From Exophiala sp. HKRS030 (lineage: Eukaryota; Ascomycota; Eurotiomycetes; Chaetothyriales; Herpotrichiellaceae): a stretch of 64,000 nucleotides of DNA. The first letter of the stretch is position 1. Each line of letters begins with the position of its first letter. Below, in pieces: positions 33,573 to 44,606 of the stretch. The position numbers and the translations under genes were made by a program. The stretch is taken from assembly GCA_023897205.1 (NCBI GenBank), contig JAHWDD010000012.1, positions 1,116,001 through 1,180,000 on the forward strand, read 5' to 3'. The notes below the pieces were generated by a model that saw only the letters and a program-made list of their open reading frames with translations, ran no database searches and was not told the origin of the DNA.

Positions 33573-34202
33573 TTATGATTTGGTTTGCTGGGGAGTGGGT
33601 GCAAATGTCGGTCGAACGAATCTATGGGGAATTGGCTCGTGTTAGCAAATCTGAGAACCCTGCCATGGGCTGTATCGAATGTGAAGAACCAGAAGCGTGT
33701 AAGGACTCCATTGTGCTCTCTAGGAGCTTTCGTCTCGTAGCCATGGGCACAAATGTGTAAATGGTACAAAGACTCCTCGGGGAAACGTACCTATCACTGT
33801 TATAGGGCTTGCTCTGACTTCCCAATAGCTCCTGCTCCCTGGCCAGATCGGCGTAGTACCTGCGGACCTGATCACGGTCTTCTTCGGCCTGCAACAGCGG
33901 CGTAAGGTAGATTCGCGACCACATCTTCTCGCGAGATAATTCGATCTTTTCTCGCTGGCCCAGCCATACGAGGCGCCAGCCATATGCCATCACTGCGCCG
34001 ACACCGACAAGGTACCAGATTGGACGGAGACCGCGGACGGGAATGTTACGCTGTTAGAGCGAAGTCAGATGTTAGTGAACAGGGCCAAAGGGCAATGACG
34101 AATTGTGGGATCGAATGGAATAGGGACAGTGGGATATTCTGGACGACGAACTCGATATTGGACGGCATCATAGCCGCCAGTAGGCGGGAGATCTTGAGGC
34201 AT
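33573..34202 (-). CDS. Mitochondrial complex I subunit, GRIM-19/NDUFA13-like
   Basis: Accessory subunit of NADH:ubiquinone oxidoreductase in the inner mitochondrial membrane. Three exons on the minus strand: 34202-34152, 34050-33791, 33621-33573. They join as MPQDLPPTGGYDAVQYR|RNIPVRGLRP and YNSDR|FVRPTFAPTPQQTKS, both family signatures, giving 119 residues. A single transmembrane segment (IWYLVGVGAVMAYGWRLVWL) precedes a charged helix (LSREKMWSRIYLTPLLQAEE, then DRDQVRRYYADLAREQELLG). Splice sites are GTTCGT/AACAG and GTACGT/CATAG. It lies head to head with TRM10, 312 bp apart. Confidence 0.93.
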
Positions 34203-34514
34203 TTCGATCGACTGTTGTCGTGCGTTGTTGGTGGCCTACATAGACAAGTGCGATGTAGGTGGTGACCGTGGTTGGAAACCGGGCTTTGGAGGGAGCTTGC
34301 AATTGAGATGAAGTCAATTGGACGCAGGCGGCGCTTCGGCGCTTCGGGCGCTTGATCACGTGCAAATAATTTCTCCAACGCGTCTTGTCTCCAATTTTAG
34401 CCGCGATACAATTTTGTCTCGCAGGAGGAAAACACCAATGCAAACTGCATTCTGCATTGGAGATAATCGTCTAGCAATCGGACACAGCTACAGAGGCTTG
34501 GGTCACGAACAGTA
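34203..34514. promoter_or_regulatory. Divergent promoter, complex I subunit / TRM10
   Basis: This short shared 5' region between two housekeeping genes contains the palindromic repeat GGCGCTTCGGCGCTTCGGGCGC near 34328-34351 and the E-box-like ATCACGTGC at 34354. Coordinated bidirectional transcription is inferred from layout only. Confidence 0.5.
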
Positions 34515-35969
34515 ATGGACGCTGATGCGCGCCCGACCAAGCTTCGGAAGCTGGAGAATGGGGAAGCTTCGGTGGCAGAGGTAGAAGCACCTGTCCCTCT
34601 TGTCTCAACCTCCCAAGGAATTTCTCCCGCCGGGCGGAGTGCGAACCCCATTGACGTTGAGTCGCCGGGGTTTGCTCCTAAGTTCAAAAGCCCTGTGAAA
34701 GACGTTGGAAGCGAAGAAACCAGCTCCGATGTCAATCTACAGACAGAAGAACAACTCCCAAATCCCCAGTCACAAGACCTCAATGTCCCTTCCAATACTC
34801 AACCTCCGGAAGGTACTGCTGAAAAGCCATTGTCGAAGAACCAATTGAAGAAACTGCGTAAACGGGAGGAATGGGAAGCTGGTCGTGAGTATCGAAAGGT
34901 GAAGAGAAAGCAGAAGATACAACAGCGAAAGCAGCGGAAAAGAGACGAGCGAGACGAGGCGGCACTTTTGAGAACCTCTGACAAGACAGTCGGAGAAGGT
35001 GGCGTCTCAGCTGGTACTCAGCAGCAGCAGCAGCTCAGTGGCACTCGCCCTCATCCTCGTAGACCGGTCGTTCTTCCTGTGACAATCATTATAGATTGCG
35101 GCTTCGATGACCTGATGATGGAAAAGGAGCGAATTTCCCTTGGGTCCCAACTCACACGGTCGTACTCGGACAACTCTCGCGCACCATTCCAGACACATCT
35201 CGTGATTAGCTCATGGGGCGGCATCCTGAAGGAAAGATTTGATACCCTGCTGAAGAAGCATCACTTGAATTGGAAGGGAGTGACCTTTGAGACTGAGAAT
35301 TTTGTCACCGCGGCAGAAAAAGCAAATGAGGTTATGAGAAAGCAAGGTGTCAATTCGCTGAAAGGTATCTTCAGACCTGCTGCAGCAGAAAGGAATGGCG
35401 TGTCGATCGGCGAGGAGACAACAACATCAACCACTAATCCATCTGAAACAGACGAGGCACAAACGTCATCAATCACTGCGCAATCTGTCTCTGCTAACGA
35501 CCAAGGCGGTGCGACCACCTCCTCGGAAGGAAAAGGCCCCGATTCTGCCCAGCAGAAGCCGCCAGAACCTGACTCATCGTCTTCCATTCCCGAAGATCTC
35601 CAAGGCCAAGGCGAGATTGTCTACTTGACGTCGGACTCTGACTATACGCTCACAACACTAAAGCCGTATTCGACGTATATTGTCGGTGGTCTAGTCGATA
35701 AAAACAGGCACAAAGGAATTTGCTACAAGACTGCACTTAACCACAACATCAAGACGGCCAAATTGCCAATTGGAGAATACCTGGAAATGGCGAGCCGGAA
35801 AGTGTTGGCGACAAACCATGTCGTTGAAATCATGATTCGATATCTCGAATGCGGAGATTGGGGTGAGAGCTTCCTTCAAGTCATACCAAAGCGAAAGGGT
35901 GGAAAACTTCGAAGTACTTCTGAGGAAGCGGGTGGAGAGGAAGATGGGGATGATCAGGAAGATGAGTAA
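34515..35969 (+). CDS. TRM10: tRNA (guanine-N1)-methyltransferase, position 9 (TRM10)
   Basis: SAM-dependent SPOUT-class enzyme that methylates N1 of G9 in tRNAs. The single exon encodes 484 residues. A long disordered acidic N-terminus (1-110) is followed by a basic coiled segment ([20 protein letters not shown]), typical of Trm10. The SPOUT domain follows: [76 protein letters not shown] and [20 protein letters not shown]. About 80 low-complexity residues ([20 protein letters not shown] onwards) interrupt the domain between NSLKGIFRP and [10 protein letters not shown]. The C-terminal tail is acidic. Frame is intact. Confidence 0.93.
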   Translation: MDADARPTKLRKLENGEASVAEVEAPVPLVSTSQGISPAGRSANPIDVESPGFAPKFKSPVKDVGSEETSSDVNLQTEEQLPNPQSQDLNVPSNTQPPEGTAEKPLSKNQLKKLRKREEWEAGREYRKVKRKQKIQQRKQRKRDERDEAALLRTSDKTVGEGGVSAGTQQQQQLSGTRPHPRRPVVLPVTIIIDCGFDDLMMEKERISLGSQLTRSYSDNSRAPFQTHLVISSWGGILKERFDTLLKKHHLNWKGVTFETENFVTAAEKANEVMRKQGVNSLKGIFRPAAAERNGVSIGEETTTSTTNPSETDEAQTSSITAQSVSANDQGGATTSSEGKGPDSAQQKPPEPDSSSSIPEDLQGQGEIVYLTSDSDYTLTTLKPYSTYIVGGLVDKNRHKGICYKTALNHNIKTAKLPIGEYLEMASRKVLATNHVVEIMIRYLECGDWGESFLQVIPKRKGGKLRSTSEEAGGEEDGDDQEDE

Positions 35970-36952
35970 TATCACACACTACAGTGTATGATTGCCAAAG
36001 CAAGGCTGCGGACATTATCCAAGCAGCGAGCTCGGCCACCCTAGGATCGCGGCCGTTTGGCCTTCTGCATGACCTTACGTTATGCCAACATCTTGATTGC
36101 CCGCTTTTCGACGTATCCCTGCAAGCTCCTAAAATCGTTGCATCTAAGACTGGTTACAAAAGCTAGGCGGATTCTGAAGCTGTTTGACTCTATTATCCAG
36201 CTCCGAAGCTCTATTGATCAATCGCCGGTATTACACGGCTCGGTCATCTTGTATGCGACAGGACGTATAAGTGTGGAGCCACGAGTCTGATGGGTGTCGA
36301 TGACCTTCAACGTGGAGAAGTCTTTCGCCCTTCGAGTCTACTCCGTAGTATTCTAATCCTAGAAGATACAGCATAGTGGACCGATGAAGTTCTTCGATTG
36401 GCCTGGAGAATCTGCCACGTAGGGATCAGGGTTTATGGTCAAGCGGCTGTACAACATCGCAGCAGCCGTGCTGGTGAGACAATACTCAGAAATTCGGCGT
36501 ATCCTGCACAAAGAACAAGACAGAGGACCTTGGCACTCGAGTGTACCTTCTCTGGACAAGAAGGCATTATTCGATCATGTTGGTCTATGCTGACACAGCG
36601 AGAATATCAAACCACGAGCTGGCGAAAGTGGCATCTGGAGAACAAACAAGATGCAGGGATCTTTTAGCCCCCACACCCCAAGCAAGGCGTCTTCTTGATG
36701 AAACCAACCGCTCAGCCACAAGATCAAACCTTTTCGCGAATCTCTGGCCAGAACCAGGGGTCATGCCTCGGCACCACTCGTATTCGCAAATTCAGCGAAC
36801 ACAAGCACCGCGCCCTAAAATGATCGTTGTCCCACTTGCCTGGACGCGTGAATTCTCCTCTTCTCTGGATGGTTTTTCAGTTTCCATGCCCTGAAAGCAG
36901 GATTCTGCCAGCAAATTCTACTCGAGAACATTAGGCAAAGCCCTCGCGGGCG
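35970..36952. other. Intergenic, no supported gene
   Basis: Nearly 1 kb with overlapping short frames (36057-36290, 36398-36667, 36541-36894), none with domains. The 117-codon frame at 36541-36894 is the longest; it has no signal peptide or recognised motif and is probably chance. Confidence 0.4.
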
Positions 36953-38608
36953 ATGTTACTCGACATTTTCGTTGTGGTCGCGTCGTATGTGCTACTGGTT
37001 GAAGGTGAGTACAGAACTGACGTCGTAGTCCCCTTCGTTGTGCCCCGCTCAGCCTGATCTATATTTACATGTGTCTCCTGCAGGTCAATGTTCCGGGACG
37101 ACGACGATTTCAACCCCGCTCAGGCGACAGCAGTTGGGCAATGCGGCACGTTCGACGGCGATGTGGTGATAGGATACAATGCAACGGATGACATCTCCCT
37201 GACTGGCCTCACCACCATCACCGGCGATCTCACGTGCAGTTATGGCGACGAGCTTACCAGCCTCAGCGCAGACGATCTAGTCACCATAGGTGAGAGACTG
37301 TCTATCCGGAGCAACGATGTCCTACGTTCTGTCTCGTTCGCCTCCCTCCAAAACATCGATTCTCTGGATCTGTACAGGCTTCCCAACCTTACCAACACAG
37401 GTTGGAAGTCACAGCTTGCCAATGTAACGACGGTCAGGATCGTCGGGACTGGGTTCACCAATCTCAACTGGCTGACGATCCCAACGGTCGAAACACTTAA
37501 TATCGAGGACAACTCGTTCCTCAACGACATCAACCTCTCAGTCAACGTTTCCGAGTATACTTCACTCGACTCGAACGGTCCGACATTGCGAGTTTCGTTT
37601 CCAAATATGCTGATAGGGTACAACCTTACCATATCGAACTGTCTCGAATTCCACGTCCCTTCCTTGGCCTATATCAACCGATCTGCAGGCTTCTTCGGGA
37701 ATACTTTTGAGGAACTCTCCATGCCAAATTTATTGAGCATTGGAGGGGCATTAATGATATGGAACCAGTCATCTCTCTCCAGCCTCGACTTACCCTTGCT
37801 GGCCAATGTCAGTGGCGACATCCTGTTCAATAATAACCCCAAATTAGAAAGCATTGAGCTCCCTCAACTCGGCATCGTCAAAGGCGATATAATGATCAAT
37901 GACAGCATGACGAGGTAGTCCATCAACCCATCTCAAGTCGGACTCAGAAATGTGCTAACCACATTCTTTTCTCTATCTAGTGTCCTGATGCCATCTCTCA
38001 CCTTAGTCCAAGGCGATGTCGACGTGAATAGCACGTTGTCGCTAGATTGCAGTTCACTAGATCCTTACGACGTCAGCGACGTCTTCCAAGGTCTATATCA
38101 CTGTATCGGCACCAACGTCACTTCAACCGGATCGTCCAGGCCCGACGACACCTCCTCTAGCTCTGGATCTACATCAGGTAGCTCCTCCTTATCCGGCGGT
38201 GCAAAGGGAGGCATAGCCGCTGGCGTTATCATCGGCGTCCTCCTATTACTGGCCGGCGGATTCTTCCTATGGCGACGAAGGAGACGCGCCCGTCTGACAT
38301 CAACGAACCCAGTGAGCGAGACAGCCAACGTCGACCACAATGCTCCAACAAATTCGACTGGGTTTACGGAGGAAGACGGCGCCGCAAAGCCGGCGGAGCT
38401 CGACGCGACAAGGGATAAAACCACAGGAGTGGCAGAATTAGCTGGTAGTAAAGGCCAGCCAGATAAGTCGGAGCTGGAAGGGTCGAACAACACGGGTTCA
38501 ACCATCGCTGAGTTATCTGGTGAGAAGAGCCAGCCGGACACTTCTGAGCTAGAGGGGTCGAAGACTGGGCATTTAAACGTGGCGGAATTACCTGCCCAGA
38601 AGCATTGA
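36953..38608 (+). CDS. ECM33-like (receptor L-domain) single-pass surface protein
   Basis: Cell-surface leucine-rich/L-domain protein of the Ecm33/Sps2 type. Exons are 36953-37004 (MLLDIFVVVASYVLLVEG, a signal peptide), 37084-37914 and 37981-38608. The ectodomain has repeating beta-helix motifs (TTITGDLTCSYGDELTSLSA, LRSVSFASLQNIDSLDLYRL, LSIGGALMIWNQSSLSSLDL) and many N-glycosylation sequons. Instead of a GPI signal it has a Ser-rich stalk, a transmembrane helix (GGIAAGVIIGVLLLLAGGFF), a RRRRRAR stop-transfer and a cytosolic tail with two copies of a QPDxSELEGS unit. The frame breaks at CCCC 37114-37117 between QCSGTTTIST and AQATAVGQC; one extra C restores it and gives 503 residues. Confidence 0.75.
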
Positions 38609-38931
38609 CAGGGATTTATTTCGGATATGTGAGAGCGTGAATTGTAGCCTGGCTTGTGTAATGTCGAGGCTCGGTTGAGAGAGGACATTTAGGTCATGGA
38701 TGCAATCGTCCTACTTGTATGTGCAGATGTTTACAGCATTGCGATCTAGCATACAGCGTTCAGCGGCATTCGGATGGGGATATTTTTCGGCAGCCAGCGT
38801 ACAGCTTACATGATTATGGAATTGCATATACGGATGACTTCTTCTCTACTGACCAAAAAAACGCGACCCATCGAACAGTGCGCTGTCCAAACAATAACAA
38901 TACCGGAAGGACCATCCTATACACATGGGAT
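38609..38931. other. Intergenic between convergent ECM33-like and CorA-like genes
   Basis: The 323 bp of 3' flank hold only short unsupported frames. Confidence 0.45.
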
Positions 38932-40417
38932 TCACTTACTCTTGGTCTCGAAAAGTTCCTTCTTTTTCTCACCCTGTCCTGTTAACCCGTTGACCTGAGC
39001 CTCCACATCGTGACCTTTTCTCCGCAACCACAATTCCGCCAACCAAGCGCGCTCTACCCAAACGAAATAACACAACAGTACCACCAGCGTGATCGGGATC
39101 GCGATCGCCCAGAAGATCCAGAACTTACTGGATACGATGATCTGTCCATCTGCAGTGGTTTGTCCGAAGAAAGCGTCCATGCTGAGAATCGTGGCCACAG
39201 CGGTCGATGGTAGGAAGACCATGGTGAGGACGGCGATGCTCTTCATGGCGGAGCTGTCTCGCAACGTCTCGTCGCCGATTCTTGACTGCATCAGGTTGTA
39301 CAGCACTTGCTGTTGGATCTGGATCCGGCTGAGCATTTGAGCCCGGTGGCCTAGCTCGTAGATGGTGCTGTTCTCCGTGTGGGTCAGGAGTTTTCGCAAC
39401 TCGAGATGTGCGTCTTCGTCGAGCCATTGGGGTAAGATGAGTGATCCTTGAGCGTCTTCCGAACCCAGGCTTTCAAGAATATCAAGCCCCTTAAGACAGG
39501 ATTTTCCTAATTGTTCTGTGAACTCGCAGATTCCGCGCGTGAGCATAGCGTGCTGCTCAACAATGGCCTGATGAATGTCGGTAAGAGATGGGCCCCGTTC
39601 GGCTTTTGACTCCTTCCCGTGTGGAGCATCAGATTGGTCCACCTTGAGGTACTTTCTCAGCAGCCCCGTGTCCGCTTGCACCGTCTTCATTTTCTTGTGC
39701 ACGTCCTCTACATCCCGACGCAGAATCTGAGCGCATACCCAATAGAGTGTTATGGGAATGAAGAAGGGGTGGCTGGCCAGTGATTTCAGACTGTTCATCA
39801 CATCTAGTACAGCACCCATCTCGCCTTCAGTGACAGCAAAGAAACAGAAGGACGTGCGTCTCTTGAAGTCATACCACAGCGCAAGGCTTGCCCCAGTCCT
39901 TTCAAATTTGGGGGTCTGACAGATAATCTCTACCTTATGTATCAACCAATTGCCAAGCATGTTATACTCATGACAGACTTACCTAAGCCATCTTCAAGGA
40001 TGGTAGTTCGTGCAGGAACATGCTGCCATCTTCCATAGTCGTAGGGAAAAGACCGAGGTAGTTGCAACTGGTTCATGACCAAATCAAGCGCCTCGGCGTC
40101 CTTGAATGGCAGACCGACATCGAACACCGTTTCCGTCTTCCATTGGTGTAGTAGAATGTGCGATGAACCCTTTGATGTAACTGAATGGGACGTCGATGAT
40201 AGCTTATCCAGCTGCGATTGTAGCGAGCCAAGGCCATGCTCCACCAACGTTGGACGACCTGACTTTTGAAGAAACCCTCAGAGTGTGTCTAACCCGACGA
40301 TAAGATAACGTATTTCCTTACCTCGTCTACTTCGAATATTCTCGCTTCATATTTACCCGGGTCTGAGAAAGTCGTGAAAGCTCGTGCTTTCTCCCGTAGA
40401 AAGTCCGACACGCTCAT
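38932..40417 (-). CDS. CorA-like (Mg2+ transporter superfamily) membrane protein
   Basis: Fungal CorA-like protein with a soluble N-terminal domain and two C-terminal helices. Minus-strand exons read 40417(or earlier)-40322, 40262-39983, 39929-38932. The joins give EVDE|SGRPTLVEHGLG and ILEDGL|EIICQTPKFERTGASLALWYDF. The first helix is SIAVLTMVFLPSTAVATILS, the second WIFWAIAIPITLVVLLCYFVW; between them the canonical GMN signature is absent (SMDAFFGQ), as is common in this fungal branch, so ion transport is unproven. From the Met at 40417 it has 457 residues. The frame stays open about 23 codons upstream (EELPSSNRLPGEPSKAKPIP) without an ATG, so a further 5' exon may exist. Confidence 0.7.
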
Positions 40418-40490
40418 TGCATATGGAATAGGTTTGGCCTTGCTTGGCTCGCCTGGAAGTCTATTTGAACTAGGCAACTCTTCATAGGAT

Positions 40491-40936
40491 TTTTATTTCT
40501 TGAGAACACGGTAATCAATGGGGTTCTGGGTTTAAGGGCTCTCGAATAAACACAACAGATTGTCCTGCGGAAGCCTAGAAGGCTGAGACAGTGTCTGAAC
40601 AGCCATGGCGCCTAGGGCTGAGCTCGCAACCAAGATCAGTCGCCTCGTATGCGTCAAGTTAGCGCCGGCGCATCTCGCTTGTCCAACAAGATGGAAGAAA
40701 TGCAAGCCACATCTCATGCACTCCGCCACGTTCTGGCTTCCCGTCCGCAGACCCAAGACAAACTCTATCGAGATGTGAAGAATCATATGACTGGGCTCTC
40801 GAAAGTCATACATATGTTCGAACTTGCGCTGTGCACACACATCTTCGAAATCTGAGGCTGCCTTGTATAGTGCAGCAGTGTGCTCGTCCTCACGACTATT
40901 GCTGTTTGAAAAAAATAGAACAGAATTCCATTCTCG
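40491..40936. other. Intergenic, no supported gene
   Basis: Two short antiparallel frames (40649-40855 plus, 40532-40840 minus) overlap each other. Neither has a recognised domain. One could hide a 5' exon of the CorA-like gene, but no matching splice pair was identified. Confidence 0.35.
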
Positions 40937-41845
40937 ATGGCTTGGAGAAATGAGCGAGATGACCCTTATTCCGGCTTCAGCAACCCTCGCCTAGTGGCCG
41001 GAATGGCGGAGGACCTGCGAAACCTGGATAAGAACCCAGATAACAGACAACGCAGGCCGCGCGCCGACGATGACGATAGCTTTGACACGACACGAAACGA
41101 GCGTTCGGCACGCAGAGACGTCGCTAGAGAGCGAAACTCAGACGGTGAGCGCTCTCGCCCAAATACAAACCCAAATCCAACAGAGCGGGAGAGGGCGATA
41201 CGTGAAATCCTGAGTCGATCAGTCATGAACGGGAACGGGACAGCCGAGGCAGCAACGGCACAGCGGTATTCATCTCGGGACATGAATGACAGGGCACATG
41301 TCAGTAGCCACCGAGATGGGTACGGCGATGCGAAGACTCATTCCAGGCTACTGTGGGCCAGCGGAAAGGATGACACGGGCGATGTGGGTGTGCATAGGGT
41401 ACTTGCTAGTAGCAAGCGAAGTCCATATGGAGACGAATACATAACAAGCCGTGAGCAGCCAAGTAGCAGGCGCGACAACGGGCGAGATGTGGACTTGGAT
41501 GCGCACAAAGGATCGCGGTTGAGGGAGAACGAGGTTGATTCCACGGAATACAGAAGACCCAGGGTCGTGGAACCAGACAGCGGCCGTGCAAATGTGATAT
41601 ATCGCGAACCGTCAAAAACTAGCCGTGACCGACGTGACCCACCCAACCCACGACGAGAGCGACGAGACGATGACAGTGGATATGGCACGGGAAGATCGAG
41701 TCCGACGTCCCGCACCGTCTCGACGTATGGCATTAGAGACGAGAGAGCTGTCTTGCTTGATAGGGTGGGTGGCGGCCGCAGTCCGGCGCCGAGAGGGAAT
41801 ACTGGGGATGGAAAGGCGAGGGTTGTGGTTTATAAGAGGAGGTAG
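40937..41845 (+). CDS. Hypothetical Arg/Asp/Ser-rich disordered protein, 302 residues
   Basis: An uninterrupted frame begins MAWRNERDDPYSGFSNPRLV. The protein is hydrophilic throughout, with many RR, RD, RE and RER runs (TERERAIREILSRSV, RDRRDPPNPRRERRDDDSGY) and few hydrophobic residues. It is expected to be intrinsically disordered. The composition resembles RNA-associated or nuclear proteins, but no family is recognised. The overlapping opposite-strand frames mirror the low complexity. The good start context and length favour a real gene. Confidence 0.6.
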   Translation: MAWRNERDDPYSGFSNPRLVAGMAEDLRNLDKNPDNRQRRPRADDDDSFDTTRNERSARRDVARERNSDGERSRPNTNPNPTERERAIREILSRSVMNGNGTAEAATAQRYSSRDMNDRAHVSSHRDGYGDAKTHSRLLWASGKDDTGDVGVHRVLASSKRSPYGDEYITSREQPSSRRDNGRDVDLDAHKGSRLRENEVDSTEYRRPRVVEPDSGRANVIYREPSKTSRDRRDPPNPRRERRDDDSGYGTGRSSPTSRTVSTYGIRDERAVLLDRVGGGRSPAPRGNTGDGKARVVVYKRR

Positions 41846-42146
41846 AACCGGAAGAAATGTGGAGATGAATGGGATGACAAGGCTCTGGGATTCAGGAGGA
41901 TATGTCTTTTTGCAATTTTGCTAGAGTTTCATTGACGATGTTTCTGAGCATTTACTTACGATACTTGTAGAAGGTACTTTATGAACACGGATTATTGTTA
42001 AGGACTATTCTTCTCCATTATTGAAAAGTCTTCGTCGTTGATATTTTATATTCTAACATCATTACCAGCGCTACATTGTATCAGCTCTATTCGTCTGGAT
42101 GGATCTAAAGAGTTCTAAAGCTCTACTCTAATCTTTAACAGCGGAC

Positions 42147-44003
42147 TCATCGCCTCTTCAAGTCCTGCACGACGGCCTTCCCAAGATGGTCGATCTCATG
42201 GACAAGCCGCTCGACCGTCTCCTTGACGGTACTGATGTTGACCACGACCCTGAAAAATGCCCCTTTTTCAACCTCATGTCCCAACGCTGGCGCAAAGTCG
42301 ATCATATATCCCCTGCCAATCAATGCTTTGGTAATGCGCGACGTGACGATTGAATTCTTCTTCCCAATTCTAATCTTCTCTTTCTCCGTAGCCTCGACTC
42401 CAGTAGTTGCCGATCCTCCACTCAATTGGTGCGCCAGCCTGCCTGCAGGGGCATAGTAGAAGCATACCTGCAAGCACGGTGGTGGATTCTCGCTGACAAG
42501 CAAGAAGTTGTTGTTTTGCGAGACCAGCTGGGCCATATATGTGGCGATTTCATGCGCTGTCTCGATCTTTACGGCATAGCCTAATGTGCCGTAGTATTGC
42601 CAGCTAAGGAAGAATTTCAGACTATCTCCTCGGCGCCCGCATTGGAGTGTCAGGTCGGCGAGGTCGATGGGTGATTCCCATTCTTCGTCGTCGTCGTCGT
42701 CGTCGTCGTCTTCCTCGCCTTGCACGTCATCGACGTGGACACCGTTGACGGTTGCAGTCTCGTGGCCATTTGTACTCACTTGTCTCTCCTCTGTCGTCTC
42801 ATCGTCTACACCGCCGATGCCATTTTCTACCTTCCCTTCCTCACCATCACTGTCCCCATCCTCATCCACATCATGAAACAGATACCCGGCTCTCAGCGTA
42901 CAAGCTCGCTCAGCATTCCTCAAATCCTTCAACAGTAAAAAGCTGCACGTCACAGGGACACCCAGCATCTTGTGAGGATTGATAGCTATACTATCAGCTC
43001 CACTCACACCATTGAGTCTCGGCTCCTTCAAAGTCTTCGAAAACACAAAACTGCCGCCCCAAGCGCCGTCGACATGGACCCACAAGCCATATTTCCTTGC
43101 AATGCTCACCACTTCTTGGAACGGATCGAAGCTACCCAAGACGGTCGTGCCTGCGGTAGTATTGACATAGAACGGTGTTTTGCCCAATGCTTTCTGCTGT
43201 AAGATCAATTCCTCGAACTTATCTGGAATAATCCTTCCCGTGACTTCGTCGACTGGGATGCTCACGACAGCAGAACTGCCGAATCCGCATTGCTGTGCGG
43301 CTTTGGAAATGCTATAGTGGCCGTGCTCACTCGTAAAAATCACCAGATCAAGCCCGTCGACGTTATTGCCGTGGGTCTTCGTCCGTGGGAACAAGGTATT
43401 GCGTGCAATCACAATCGAAGTCGTGTTACTAGCCGATCCGCCTTGGACGTTGATACCTCCAGCACGCGGACCTCTGAAGCCAAAGAGCGCTGCCAAGGCC
43501 CGTGTGACATAGGTTTCGATCAGTGACAGCACAGGCGACACCTGGTACACGTGTAAGTTGGTATTGAGTACACTTAGAATCAGGTCCGCTGCTATTCCCG
43601 GCGGGAGAGGGGCTCCGTATAATTTGTCCAAAAAGCCAGGTGATGAGGTATTGACACTGTATGCGAGGAGTGACGACAGTGTTTGAACGAGTCCCTGTTG
43701 TGAGCTTCCATGGTCGGAAAGTGACAGTGTGCCGTTCTGGTTCAGAATCTCAGTCAGTTCGTCAGGCGTTTTCGCGTCCACTAAGCTCGATGTTGAGATT
43801 GGTTGATTCTGTCGGTGAGATTCTCGTTCATTGTCGGCGGCCGTCAGGAATGGAATGACTTGCGCCAGCACCGATTCGAGCAACTGCTTTGTCTCAGCGG
43901 CTCGTGTTGAGGAGCTAGGTTCTAGCGTACTTTGGGTATGACCATTGAGAGTGTAGCCGTTTGTCTTTGAGGCCTCAGCCTTATGTGCATGTTGGTCGCT
44001 CAT
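42147..44003 (-). CDS. Group II PLP-dependent decarboxylase (glutamate / cysteine-sulfinate decarboxylase-like)
   Basis: Pyridoxal-phosphate amino acid decarboxylase. The single exon encodes 618 residues. Landmarks: LYGAPLPPGIAADLILSVLN, GINVQGGSASNTTSIVIARN, TSEHGHYSISKAAQQCG, VNTTAGTTVLGSFDPFQEVV, WVHVDGAWGGSFVFS and SIAINPHKMLGVPVTCSFLL, whose Lys near residue 345 should bind PLP. About 80 residues after LRAGYLFHD are an insertion ending in a run of Asp/Glu (a TCG repeat on the plus strand, 42684-42710); then LQCGRRGDSLKFFLSW resumes the fold. The relatives are GAD/CSAD types; the substrate (glutamate, aspartate or cysteine sulfinate) cannot be fixed by eye. Frame is intact. Confidence 0.85.
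   Translation of the reverse strand: MSDQHAHKAEASKTNGYTLNGHTQSTLEPSSSTRAAETKQLLESVLAQVIPFLTAADNERESHRQNQPISTSSLVDAKTPDELTEILNQNGTLSLSDHGSSQQGLVQTLSSLLAYSVNTSSPGFLDKLYGAPLPPGIAADLILSVLNTNLHVYQVSPVLSLIETYVTRALAALFGFRGPRAGGINVQGGSASNTTSIVIARNTLFPRTKTHGNNVDGLDLVIFTSEHGHYSISKAAQQCGFGSSAVVSIPVDEVTGRIIPDKFEELILQQKALGKTPFYVNTTAGTTVLGSFDPFQEVVSIARKYGLWVHVDGAWGGSFVFSKTLKEPRLNGVSGADSIAINPHKMLGVPVTCSFLLLKDLRNAERACTLRAGYLFHDVDEDGDSDGEEGKVENGIGGVDDETTEERQVSTNGHETATVNGVHVDDVQGEEDDDDDDDDEEWESPIDLADLTLQCGRRGDSLKFFLSWQYYGTLGYAVKIETAHEIATYMAQLVSQNNNFLLVSENPPPCLQVCFYYAPAGRLAHQLSGGSATTGVEATEKEKIRIGKKNSIVTSRITKALIGRGYMIDFAPALGHEVEKGAFFRVVVNISTVKETVERLVHEIDHLGKAVVQDLKRR
42684..42710 (+). repeat. (TCG)n microsatellite inside the decarboxylase
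   Basis: Nine consecutive TCG units on the plus strand encode an Asp run in the decarboxylase insertion. Trinucleotide length change would keep the frame. Confidence 0.9.
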
Positions 44004-44606
44004 TTTTCAGGATGCTTGATATCTGATGATGAATCGTCAAGCAAATGCGCATCTCTAAATGGGGCCGGAAGGAGTGTTTGAGAGATTTTAAAACCCACAC
44101 CCTTCTCTGAATCAATTTACAGGCATTAGAAGAAAACGATAAGTCTACTCACGCAAATAATCAAGGTATAATGGTATCGCCGTGCGGTATTGCTTTTTGT
44201 TGGTTGACGCCATGGGTGGCCAGATTTGGCGAAAATTCATCGAATGACGCAATTGTGAGGACTATAAATTCTATGGCTGAGGCGGCGAGGCTACAACGAA
44301 ATTACACATTATTGTACAACCTTTCTCACCACAAGTACGACTGGGCTCACGGAATGTTGCACACAGCTCATAGTGATGATATGGATTGGTTCTAAGGTGG
44401 GAGAATTGGTCACCATGTTCGTTGTAGTGGCAGTATGGTACGACTTTCTTACTCGATTATGAGTGGTCGAATCGAATATCTAGACACGACTATAGCATGC
44501 CGGGTGCAGCGGCTTGTTTGAACCTAGCCCATGAAAGGGACGAATTTTTACATGGGTCATGCTTGGAGACAAACGCCTGTGGTCGGTGTTGTCGTCGTTC
44601 AATCCG
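44004..44606. other. Intergenic, 5' flank of decarboxylase and 3' flank of NOP9
   Basis: Includes a 74-codon plus-strand frame (44171-44395) without a domain. Nothing else was supported. Confidence 0.45.

Noticed and set aside
36541..36894. 117-codon frame as a small protein gene
   Set aside because: It overlaps other frames, has no signal or domain, and has no supporting splice context.
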